Shown one piece after another: positions 1 through 8,614 of a stretch of 64,000 bases of DNA (its first letter is position 1; each line of letters starts with the position of its first letter). The stretch spans positions 85,364 through 149,363 of the forward strand of contig NZ_JAAGLT010000026.1 in NCBI RefSeq assembly GCF_010548275.1, given 5' to 3'. The notes below the pieces were generated by a model. The model was not told the DNA's origin. It did no database searches and was given only the letters and a program-made list of their open reading frames with translations. The stretch is from Streptomyces sp. SID12488. GTDB taxonomy: Bacteria; Actinomycetota; Actinomycetes; Streptomycetales; Streptomycetaceae. Both the position numbers and the translations under genes were made by a program.

Positions 1-3000
1 TGGCCGGGGGCTCGGCGGACGCGGCGCCGGACGCCTGCAGCAGGAGGGCGAGCGCGGCGATGGTGGGGGCCTCCATGAAGGTGCCCATGGACAGCGCGCC
101 GTGCCGCGCGCGCAGCCGGCTGACCACCTGCATGGCCGTCAGGGAGGAACCACCGACGTCGAAGAAACGGTCCCGGTCGTCGTAGTGTCCGTCGCCCAGG
201 ACCTCGGCCCACACCTGCCGGATCTCGTGCGCGAGATCCGCTGCGGCCCCCGTGAGCGGACGGCTCTCCTGGCTCTCGCGGTCGGCGGCGGCTACCAGGG
301 CGGTCGGCGCCGTATCCTGCGGCCCGGCCTCGGGTTCGGCTCCGCGGGCCTGCTCGGCCACGCCCGGCAGGGTGGCTGTACGGCAGGAAAGGGACGGGTC
401 GGCAGAGATGGCCGCAAGGACCCGGCGGTGTGCCTCCGCGGAGAGTTCGGCGGTGCGGCGGGTCACGGACGCGGCATCGTACTCGATGAGCAGCCGCAGT
501 TCCTCGGTGCGTACGTCGACCGTGTAGTTGACTCCGAGCGGGTAGTGGTTCGACTCGATCTCCTGCACATCGAGGACCTCGACGCCACCGGCGCGCACGA
601 GCGACTTGCTCGTGTGGAAGTCGGTGAAGTTGAAGTTGACGTCCAGGATGGGGCGGCTGCCGTGGTTCTGCTGGATCAGCGCGTGCGGGTACCAGCGGTG
701 GCCCATCATGTCGATCTCCTCGGCGTGGATCTGCCGGGCGAGTTCGTTCCAGGACTGGGCGCCGAGCTGGATCCGCATGGGCAGTTCGTTGAGGAACAGG
801 CCGAGCATGCGGTCGCTGTCGGCTGTCTCCGGCCGGCACAGCGACGTCAGGCCGGTCACCACGTCGTCGTTCCCGGTCAGCCAGGACAGCACCCGGAAGT
901 GGGCCGCCTGGAGCAGGGCTTTGAGAGGCACGCCGGCCTGCTGTGCGGCACTGGTGAGCCGAAGGATGGTGCCGTCGGGCAGCTTCGCGTGCAGTTGCCG
1001 CATCACGGGCTGCGCGGGGCGGTCCGGAGCGAGCAGGGGTGCGGGATCGCAGGTGCGGGCGCGCCAGAACTCCCGGTCCGCGGTGTTCCCGGCAGCGCGC
1101 TGCTCCAGGTCGACGGCATCGGCGGGCGTGGTCTTCAGGGCGGGGAAGTCGCCCGCCTCGCCGTCGAGCCGGTGCATGTACCGATCGTTGAGGTCCTCGA
1201 AGAAGATGTTCACGGACCAGCCGTCGAGGATGGCGTGGTGGTGGCTGAAGACCACCTGGTAGTCGTCGGGCGAGCGGGTCAGCACGACGAGGCGGAACAG
1301 CGGCGGGTGGGAAAGGTCGAAGTCGTCCGCCGTCTCCGCCTCGACGACCTGCTGGATGCGTGTGGTCCGCTCCTCCGGCGGCAGGGCGCTGATGTCCTCG
1401 AACCGGACGGGTGCCGCGACTGGTGCGTGGACCTGCTGCATGGGTCCTTGGGCATGGCCGAGGTCGAAGCTCGTGCGCAGGGTCGGGTGACGATCCATCA
1501 CGTCCTCGACCGCCGAGCGGAAGGTCTCGTCGTCCATCGGCCCGCCGACACGGTAGCTGAGCACTATGTGGTAGATGCCGGACTCGGGGGCGATCTCCCG
1601 GTGGTAGATCATGCCGCTCTGCAGCGCTGTCATCGGGTAGGCGTCGACGACGTCAGGGGCGAAGCCGTCGCCACCGCCCTGCACACCGGAGAACAGGACC
1701 CGGTCGGAGCTTCGCGGGGCGCCCTCGGCGAGTGGTGCGAGCCGTGCCCGGTCTGCGAGTTCACGGAGCTGCGGGGCGGCGTACACGTCCTTGACCTGCA
1801 GCGACAGACCGCGGTCGCGGGCGAGTCCGACCAGCCGGATGGCGCGCATGGAGTCGCCGCCGAGGGCGAAGAAGTCGTCGCTGAGGACTGTGCCGTCACC
1901 CAGGACCTCACGCGCCAGCTCAAGGAGCAGTTTCTCCTCATCGGTGACGGGCAGCGGAGCCGGCCTGGCGGGCGCCGCGGCGCGGTCGCCACCCGCGGCC
2001 ACGGCGGCGCGGTCGAGCTTGCCGTTGACGGTGAGCGGCAGTTCCGGTGCGACGTACACCGTCTGGGGCGCCATGTAGACGGGTAGTGCGGAGCGGGCGT
2101 CCCTGAGCAGGTCGGGGACGGACAACTCGGCCGAACCGTCCGGGACGACGGCCGCGACGATGCGGGGGACGCCGTCCTCGTTGGCCACTGCGGCGGCCGC
2201 GGCGGCGACGCCGGGGCGGGCCGCGAGCGCGGTCTCGATCTCCGACAGTTCCACCCGGAAACCATTGATCTGCACCTGCCCGTCCTGTCGGCCCAGGTAG
2301 GTGAGGCCGGACGCCCCCCGCCGGCCGAAGTCTCCCGACCGGTACATGCGGGCACCGGGCACGGGGCTGTGCGGGTCGGGCACGAACCGCAGGGCTGTCT
2401 CGCGAGGACGTCCGATGTAGCCCAGGCTGACCTGGGAGCCGCCGATGTGGATCTCGCCGACGCAGCGGTCGAGGGCGGGGGTGCCGTTGCGGTGCAGGAC
2501 GTGCAGTGCGGTGCCCGGCAGCGGGGTGCCGATCTCCGACTCGGCCCAGGCCCCCTCGTCGGGCCGCAGCCAGTGCCACGATGCGTGGACGGTGGTCTCC
2601 GTGGTGCCGTACATGTTCACCAGCCGGGTCTGGCCGCCGAAGGTCTCGTACCACTGTTCGTACAGACGCCGCTCAAGTGCCTCACCGGCGAAGATGATGA
2701 GGCGCAGATGCGCGGCGGCACCCTCCTGCCGGGCGATGGCGGGGAGCATCGCGGACAGCGCCGAGGGGGTCTGGCTGAGGACGGTGACGCGTTCCCGGCG
2801 CAGCAGCAGGGCGAACGCCTCCGGTTCGCGGGTGATCCACTTCGGTACGACCACGAGGCGTCCGCCGTGCAGCAGGCAGCCGAAGATCTCGAACACGGAG
2901 ACGTCGAACGAGCAGGAGTGGAAGAGCGACCAGGTGTCCTCGGGGCCGAACCCGAAGGTGCCGCTCACACCGTCCAGCAGGCTCAGGACGTTGCGGTGGG

Positions 3001-5035
3001 AGACCTGGACGCCCTTGGGGCGGCCGGTCGAGCCCGAGGTGAAGACCACGTACGCGACCGCCGACGACGGTACGGGCGGCAGCGCAGCGCCGTCGGAACC
3101 CTCCTGCGCGAGTTGGGCCACCGTGACCCGGTCACGGTCGGGACTCGGCTCGTCCGTGACGGTGTACCGCACACCGGCGTCCGCCAGAACCTGCTCCGCG
3201 CGGCTCTGCGGCCAGGAGTCGTCGAGTACGACGCAGGCGGCGCCGCTCGCCATGATGCCGAGCATGGCGAGCGGCAGGTCGATGCCGCGGGGCAGGGCGA
3301 TCGCCACGACGTCGCCCGGACCGATGCCGCGTCGGTGCAGGCCCAGACCTGTGCGGCCGACGTCCCGGTCGAGGTCGCGGTAGGAGATGGTGGCACCGTC
3401 GTGGCTGATAGCCACGGCGTCGCCCCGCTCCCGAGCGATCCCGGAGAGCCGGCCGACGAGTGTCTCGCCGTCCTGCGGCACCAGGTCCGGAGCCGCGCCC
3501 AGCGCACCGGCCGCGGCCTCTCCGAAGGGCGCGGCCGCCAGATCGGCGGCGGCCTGGTCCGGGGCCGCGCTGCCCCGCGCGAGGATCCGCCGGACCATCG
3601 CGACCAGGGCACGGACATCCCGCTCGCTCACGTTCTCCCGGTTGAACTCGACGTCGAGGCCGAGGGTGTCGCCATGGTCGCGGAGGAGGAAGTTCAGGTC
3701 GTACTTGCTGCTGGTCTGCGCCACATCGAGCCGGCCGGCGTCCAGTCCGTCGAACCGCGGCGCGGAGGCGTCGCTGCCCGCGTCGGTCAGGACGACGTGG
3801 AACGGCGTCCGTGCTGCCGTGTCCCCCGCGGCACTCGGCGCGGTCGCGTCGGCAGCCGGAAGAGCGTGACCGACCGCGCCGAGGACGGCTGTGCGGGTGC
3901 GCCCCACGAGTTCACGGAAAGTGGGGTTCCCGCTCAGGTCCATGCGGACGGGCACCATGTCGAGCAGCAGGCCGACGAGGCCGGCCAGTCCCTCCCGGTC
4001 GCGGCGGGCCACCGGTACCCCGGCCACGAAGTCGTCGCGACCGGTGTAACGCAGCAGGGCCGCGCAGACGGCGGCGGAGACCACGGTGAACGGGCTGGCT
4101 CCGCTGCGGACCGCCAGCGCCCGAACCGCCCCGGTAGTGGCGGCGTCCACAGGCGCGGAGACAACACCGCCGCCGGGTACGGGCTCCCTGGCCGGCGGCA
4201 GAGGCAGCGGCCCCAGCACGGCACCGTCCAGGCGGCCTTGCCAGTAGTCCCGGTCCGAGGAGGTGTCGGCGTACCGGTGGACGTCCTCCTCCCACCGGAC
4301 GTAGTCGATCATGTCGATTTCGGAGGGCGGCGGGCCTGCGCCGACGCCGGTGCGGCTCGCGTTGTAGCAGTGCGCCAAGTCGTCCAGCAGGACGCCCAAT
4401 GAGACACCGTCGGCGATGACGTGGTGCAGCACGACGAAGAAGACGTGGTCGTCCTCGGCCAGTCGGTACAGCGACTGCCGTACCGGAGGCGCGGTGTCCA
4501 GCGGCAGTCGGCGGGCCGCGAGGTCCGCACACTCGTCGAGGCAGGCGGCCAGGGCCGCGGCCGGGTCGAGGTCCGACAGGTCCCGGCGAAGCAGCGTCGG
4601 CTCGGCCGGCGGCAGGATGTGCTGCCTTGGCTCCCCCCGCTCCTCCTTGAACACCGTCCGCAGCGAGGGGTGGCGAGCCTGCAGACCGGTGAGCGCGGCG
4701 TGCAGGGCCGCCTCATCGAGTGAGCCCCGCAGGCGCAGTGCCCCGGTGAGGTTGTACGTGCCGTCGTCACGGAAGTAGTCCGTGGCCCATATCGTCTGCT
4801 GGGTCCACGTGAGCGGAGCGCCCCGCTCCCGGCCGGTGTCGTTGTGCGTCGGCCGGCGCGTCAGCCGGGAGCGGCCCGTCACCAGCGCCATCAGGTCGTC
4901 CCGGTGCAGTTTCAGCGCGGTCACCAAGTCGGGCGGCAGCTTGCCCGCCGGACTGCTGTAGCGCAGCCTGCCCTCGTCACAGTTCAGCGTGGCACCGAGA
5001 TCGTCGAGTCGGCGCAGCAGATCGGGCGCGCTCAC
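1..5035 (-). CDS. NRPS subunit, docking-C-A-PCP-C-PCP (runs off the left edge)
   Basis: Peptide-elongating megasynthase. The GTG start at 5035 overlaps the TGA of the upstream carrier-protein gene (GTGA). Domains in order: a TubC-type N-terminal docking domain (about residues 1-55), a condensation domain (HHVIADG near 200), an adenylation domain (FTSGSTGRPKG near 668), a PCP (GGDSMRA near 1060), a second C domain (HHHAILDG near 1265) and a second PCP (GGSSLTA near 1628), where the window ends. By eye against GrsA the A-domain pocket reads D-V-F-S-I-A-M-V-H; I cannot assign a substrate. No A domain lies between the second C and the second PCP, so that carrier must be loaded from elsewhere. The docking domain implies a partner at the C-terminus of an upstream subunit. 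Family assignment is secure; the product is inferred. Confidence 0.95.
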   Translation of the reverse strand, partial: MSAPDLLRRLDDLGATLNCDEGRLRYSSPAGKLPPDLVTALKLHRDDLMALVTGRSRLTRRPTHNDTGRERGAPLTWTQQTIWATDYFRDDGTYNLTGALRLRGSLDEAALHAALTGLQARHPSLRTVFKEERGEPRQHILPPAEPTLLRRDLSDLDPAAALAACLDECADLAARRLPLDTAPPVRQSLYRLAEDDHVFFVVLHHVIADGVSLGVLLDDLAHCYNASRTGVGAGPPPSEIDMIDYVRWEEDVHRYADTSSDRDYWQGRLDGAVLGPLPLPPAREPVPGGGVVSAPVDAATTGAVRALAVRSGASPFTVVSAAVCAALLRYTGRDDFVAGVPVARRDREGLAGLVGLLLDMVPVRMDLSGNPTFRELVGRTRTAVLGAVGHALPAADATAPSAAGDTAARTPFHVVLTDAGSDASAPRFDGLDAGRLDVAQTSSKYDLNFLLRDHGDTLGLDVEFNRENVSERDVRALVAMVRRILARGSAAPDQAAADLAAAPFGEAAAGALGAAPDLVPQDGETLVGRLSGIARERGDAVAISHDGATISYRDLDRDVGRTGLGLHRRGIGPGDVVAIALPRGIDLPLAMLGIMASGAACVVLDDSWPQSRAEQVLADAGVRYTVTDEPSPDRDRVTVAQLAQEGSDGAALPPVPSSAVAYVVFTSGSTGRPKGVQVSHRNVLSLLDGVSGTFGFGPEDTWSLFHSCSFDVSVFEIFGCLLHGGRLVVVPKWITREPEAFALLLRRERVTVLSQTPSALSAMLPAIARQEGAAAHLRLIIFAGEALERRLYEQWYETFGGQTRLVNMYGTTETTVHASWHWLRPDEGAWAESEIGTPLPGTALHVLHRNGTPALDRCVGEIHIGGSQVSLGYIGRPRETALRFVPDPHSPVPGARMYRSGDFGRRGASGLTYLGRQDGQVQINGFRVELSEIETALAARPGVAAAAAAVANEDGVPRIVAAVVPDGSAELSVPDLLRDARSALPVYMAPQTVYVAPELPLTVNGKLDRAAVAAGGDRAAAPARPAPLPVTDEEKLLLELAREVLGDGTVLSDDFFALGGDSMRAIRLVGLARDRGLSLQVKDVYAAPQLRELADRARLAPLAEGAPRSSDRVLFSGVQGGGDGFAPDVVDAYPMTALQSGMIYHREIAPESGIYHIVLSYRVGGPMDDETFRSAVEDVMDRHPTLRTSFDLGHAQGPMQQVHAPVAAPVRFEDISALPPEERTTRIQQVVEAETADDFDLSHPPLFRLVVLTRSPDDYQVVFSHHHAILDGWSVNIFFEDLNDRYMHRLDGEAGDFPALKTTPADAVDLEQRAAGNTADREFWRARTCDPAPLLAPDRPAQPVMRQLHAKLPDGTILRLTSAAQQAGVPLKALLQAAHFRVLSWLTGNDDVVTGLTSLCRPETADSDRMLGLFLNELPMRIQLGAQSWNELARQIHAEEIDMMGHRWYPHALIQQNHGSRPILDVNFNFTDFHTSKSLVRAGGVEVLDVQEIESNHYPLGVNYTVDVRTEELRLLIEYDAASVTRRTAELSAEAHRRVLAAISADPSLSCRTATLPGVAEQARGAEPEAGPQDTAPTALVAAADRESQESRPLTGAAADLAHEIRQVWAEVLGDGHYDDRDRFFDVGGSSLTAMQVVSRLRARHGALSMGTFMEAPTIAALALLLQASGAASAEPPA

Positions 5036-5409
5036 AGTTCCTCCTCGTACACGCCGGACGCGGTGGACGCCGCGGCGGTCGGCCGGGCCTCTCGCAGACG
5101 GTCGATCTCTGCTGCGATGCCGGCCACGGTGCCCAGGTCGAAGAAGGCCTCCAGTTCAAGGAACGTCCCTGTCCGGTCGGCGAGTTGGAAGACCGCCTGA
5201 GTGGCCATCAACGAGTGGCCCCCCAGCTCGAAGAAGTTGTCGGTCATCCCGACCTCCACTCCGAGCAGTTCGCACCACACCGACGCCACCAGCGCCTCGG
5301 TGCCGGTGCTCGGTGCGACCTGTGCCCGGTCCTCATGGGCGGTGTCCTTCGCGGTTGTGGTCATCGAGCTGTCCGTCCTCGCTTTGATGTCGCTCGTCAC
5401 TGACGTCAC
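5032..5409 (-). CDS. Stand-alone peptidyl carrier protein
   Basis: Single phosphopantetheine carrier domain of 125 residues. The attachment motif FFELGGHSLMA puts the serine at about residue 66. The GTG start at 5409 overlaps the previous TGA by 4 nt; an ATG at 5364, with GAGGACG upstream, is an alternative. It lies between an A-PCP-C subunit and a docking-C-A-PCP-C subunit, so it is probably the acceptor for the C domain of the upstream protein. It has no A domain of its own, so an amino acid must be placed on it in trans. Residues 1-30 and the last 20 are low-complexity linkers that may mediate docking. Confidence 0.9.
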   Translation of the reverse strand: MTSVTSDIKARTDSSMTTTAKDTAHEDRAQVAPSTGTEALVASVWCELLGVEVGMTDNFFELGGHSLMATQAVFQLADRTGTFLELEAFFDLGTVAGIAAEIDRLREARPTAAASTASGVYEEEL

Positions 5410-8400
5410 TTCTCTCTGGTTGTGCCGGTGCGCAGGATCCGGCCTATGGCGGCGCTCCAGGCCGCCGCAGTCGATGCGTCGAGCAGTTCGGTCCGGTAGA
5501 CCAGCTCAAGACGCAGACGGCCGTCCTCCCCGGAGACGTCGAGCATCAGATCGAGGTCCGTCGCCGGTTCCGCGATCTCGCCCGGCACGACCTCGACGCC
5601 GGGCAGCGACAGTCCCTTGCCCCACAGCCCCTGCTGAGTCGCCTTGACCTGGAAGAGCGGGAAGTGGCCCGCCCGGCGGGGCGGGTTCGCCACGGCCACG
5701 ATCTTGTGGAAGGGCAGCCGGTCGTGTTCGTACGCACTCAGGCTCTCCCGACGCACGAGCTGCACCAGTTCGCCGAAGACCGGGTCCGGCGCCGGTGCCG
5801 TGAGCCGAAGCGGCAGCTGGTTGACGAAGGTGCCGATGAGGTCCTCGCTGCCCGGCCACGACCGGTTGGCCGAGTCGATCCCGATGACAAGGTCGCCGGA
5901 GCCCGTGAGGTCGCGCAGCACGGCGTACAGCGCGGCGACGACGACCATGAACGGCGTGGCCTTCAGGCTCCGGGCCAGCGCGGCCACGGCCCTGGTCTCC
6001 TCCTCGGTCAGCTGGTGCACGACGTTGGCGGCCGTGAAGTCGGGGCTGTCCGGCCGGGGCCGGTCCAGCGGCAGGGCAATGACCGGGGGCGCGCCGGCCA
6101 GCCTGCGGGCCCAGTGGGCCTCGGCCGCCTTGCCCTCCGGGCCGGCGAGCCACTGGCGTTCCGCGCCGACGTAGTCGCTGTAGGCGGACTGCGGCAGTGG
6201 CACCTCGGTCCGGCCCCGGGTCCATCGCTCGTAGTACGTGCAGATCTCGTGCCCGAGGGCGCGGAGCGACCAGCCGTCGGCGACCAGGTGGTGCAGGACA
6301 AGGCCGAGCACGTGCTGGTCCGGTGCCTGTTCGGTGAGCCGGGCTTCCATCAGGGGCGGCTCGACGGTGCGGACGGACAGGCCGGACCGCGGGATGCGGC
6401 CGTCGGCGGCTGTGCCGGAGGCACGGACGACTTCCAGCGGCACCTCGGCGTGCGGCCGAACCGTGGCGACGGGCAGGCCGCGCTCGCTGGAGAAGATGGT
6501 ACGCAGCGGCTCGTGGCGCTGGGCCGTGGCATTCAGCGCGTGCTGAAGTGCCCGCAGGTCGAGCGGCCCGTTGAGTGTGAGGGAGAGGCGCAGGAGCAAC
6601 GGAGGCCGCTGGGGATGCAACTGCTCCAGGAACCACAACCGCTCCTGGCCCGACGAGAGATCCTTCGCGTCCCGCGATGGCGCGACAGCGGGTGGCTGCA
6701 CCTCGGCGGCCTGGAGCGCGGCGAGCAGGCCGCGGGGGGTCGGCGTGCCGAGGAAGCCGCGCAGCGAGGCGCCTCCGGCGTCGAACCGCTTGCGGGCAAG
6801 CGACACGACGGCCATGGCGAGCAGCGAGTCGCCTCCGGCGCCGAAGAAGTCGCCGTCGGGGTCCACCGCGGGGACGCCGAGGACTTCGGCCACCGTGGCG
6901 CAGACCGCGGCGAGGCGGGTGTCCTCCCCGCCGCCGGGCCCAGCGACGTCCGTACCGGCCGTGCCGCCGGGGCATGCCGGGTCCGCGCCGTGTGCCCCGG
7001 CCGCCGCTGCCTGCGGGAGCCGGGCCAGGGCCTTCAGGTCCGCTTTGCCGCTGGTGCCGGTCGGCATGCGGTCCAGGACGGTCAGTTCGTGGGGGACGAG
7101 CCAGCGCGGCGCGACCTGCCGCACCCGCTCCAGGAGACCGGCCGGCTCAGCCGTCGTCCCGGCCCGCAGGGTCACGAAGGCACGGAGCCGGTTCGCCACG
7201 AGGACACAGCCGGCGGCCGAGACCTCGGCGAGGCGCAGCAACTCCGACTCGGCATCGCCCAGTTCGATGCGATGGCCGCGCACCTTGACCTGCCGGTCTC
7301 CGCGCCCCGCGTAGCGGACGACGCCGTCGGCAGTCCGGTCGCCATGATCACCTGTCCGGTACAGACGGGAGCCGGGCACCACCGACAGGTGGTCGGGGAC
7401 AAAGACCAGGGCGGTGCCCACCGGGTCCGCGATGTACCCCCGGCCGACAGCGGCCCCGCCGACCCACAGGTCGCCCCGCACACCCGGCCGCTGATGCCGG
7501 CCCTGGCCGTCGACGACGTGGACCCGGGTGTTGATGATCTCCCGCCCGATCGCGGGCCAGGCCTCGGCCACGCAGTCGGCCTCGGTGACGAGGTGATGGG
7601 TGACGTCGTCGGAGCACTCTGTGGGCCCGTAGGCGTTCAGCAGGCTCGCGCCCGGACCGCGGCGGTGCCAGCGCAGCCCCAGGGGGCCGGGCAATGCCTC
7701 CCCGGTCGCGATGAGCATGCGCAGCGAGCTCAACCCCTTGCCGGTCCGCTCGTCGTCCTCCATCTGGTCGAGAACCACCGCGAGGAAGGACGGCACGATT
7801 TCGAGGACGGTGATCGCGTGGCGTTCCACCCACTGGGCCAGTGGCCCCGGTTCGGCCAGATCACCGGGTGTCGCAATGCAGACACGGGCACCGACGGTCA
7901 GCGCGGTGAGCGCCTGCCAGACGGAGATGTCGAAGGACAGCGGCGCGGTGAAGCCGACGACGTCCTCGGGGCCCAGGCCGAGGTCCAGCACCTTGGCTGC
8001 GGAGTGGTTCGCCATCCCGCCGAGCGTGACCATCGCGCCCTTGGGCACCCCCGTGGAGCCCGAGGTGAAGATGACGTAGGCAAGTCCGTCCGGGTGCCGT
8101 TCGCCGGGCGCCGGTGTGCCGGGCGATACGGCGGCCTCCGTCCCGGCCTCCTGCTCCGCCACACAGATGTCGGGTGCCCCTGGGCCCCTGAACCCGGCCG
8201 CGATCTCCGCGGCGAACGCCCGGTGAGTCTGCTGGACGAAGAGCACGCGGGGTCCTGCCCCCCGGCACATCTGCTGTGCCCGGCGCAGCGGCGTGGCCGG
8301 TTCGACGGGTACGAAGGCGGCGCGGGCACGCAGCACTCCGAGCAGCATTGCCACGTAGCCCGCGCTGCGGTCGGCGATGACCGCGACGACGGTCTCGGGG

Positions 8401-8609
8401 GCCGCTCCGTGGTCCCGGAGCGCGGCTGCGTGTCCGCGGGATTGTGCGTCGAGCTGTGCGTAGGTGATCCGGGTGGTGTGGTCCTGGACGGCGACCGCGT
8501 CCGGGCGCCGTGCGCACTGGGCGTCGAACAACGCAAGGACGTCCTGGACGGCGGTCACTGGTGTGGTGGGACGGATGTGTCGCGCCACGGGTGTCTTTTG
8601 TTCCCGCAT
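5406..8609 (-). CDS. NRPS subunit A-PCP-C
   Basis: Protein of 1067 residues. The ATG at 8609 is chosen because AGAGGA lies about 11 nt upstream and the previous stop is only 5 nt away; longer in-frame extensions are Arg/Pro-rich shadow. It has an adenylation domain (YVIFTSGSTG near 180), a PCP (FFGAGGDSLLA near 590) and a condensation domain (HHLVADGWS near 773). Pocket residues read by eye are D-I-W-E-I-T-A-D-D, close to the published diaminobutyrate-type code (DIWELTADD), so a 2,3- or 2,4-diamino acid is expected. This fits the SbnA-like gene at 16589-17623. The protein starts with A and ends with C, so its substrate is received by the C-terminal C domain of the preceding subunit. Confidence 0.95.
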   Translation of the reverse strand: MREQKTPVARHIRPTTPVTAVQDVLALFDAQCARRPDAVAVQDHTTRITYAQLDAQSRGHAAALRDHGAAPETVVAVIADRSAGYVAMLLGVLRARAAFVPVEPATPLRRAQQMCRGAGPRVLFVQQTHRAFAAEIAAGFRGPGAPDICVAEQEAGTEAAVSPGTPAPGERHPDGLAYVIFTSGSTGVPKGAMVTLGGMANHSAAKVLDLGLGPEDVVGFTAPLSFDISVWQALTALTVGARVCIATPGDLAEPGPLAQWVERHAITVLEIVPSFLAVVLDQMEDDERTGKGLSSLRMLIATGEALPGPLGLRWHRRGPGASLLNAYGPTECSDDVTHHLVTEADCVAEAWPAIGREIINTRVHVVDGQGRHQRPGVRGDLWVGGAAVGRGYIADPVGTALVFVPDHLSVVPGSRLYRTGDHGDRTADGVVRYAGRGDRQVKVRGHRIELGDAESELLRLAEVSAAGCVLVANRLRAFVTLRAGTTAEPAGLLERVRQVAPRWLVPHELTVLDRMPTGTSGKADLKALARLPQAAAAGAHGADPACPGGTAGTDVAGPGGGEDTRLAAVCATVAEVLGVPAVDPDGDFFGAGGDSLLAMAVVSLARKRFDAGGASLRGFLGTPTPRGLLAALQAAEVQPPAVAPSRDAKDLSSGQERLWFLEQLHPQRPPLLLRLSLTLNGPLDLRALQHALNATAQRHEPLRTIFSSERGLPVATVRPHAEVPLEVVRASGTAADGRIPRSGLSVRTVEPPLMEARLTEQAPDQHVLGLVLHHLVADGWSLRALGHEICTYYERWTRGRTEVPLPQSAYSDYVGAERQWLAGPEGKAAEAHWARRLAGAPPVIALPLDRPRPDSPDFTAANVVHQLTEEETRAVAALARSLKATPFMVVVAALYAVLRDLTGSGDLVIGIDSANRSWPGSEDLIGTFVNQLPLRLTAPAPDPVFGELVQLVRRESLSAYEHDRLPFHKIVAVANPPRRAGHFPLFQVKATQQGLWGKGLSLPGVEVVPGEIAEPATDLDLMLDVSGEDGRLRLELVYRTELLDASTAAAWSAAIGRILRTGTTREK

Positions 8610-8614
8610 GAAAC

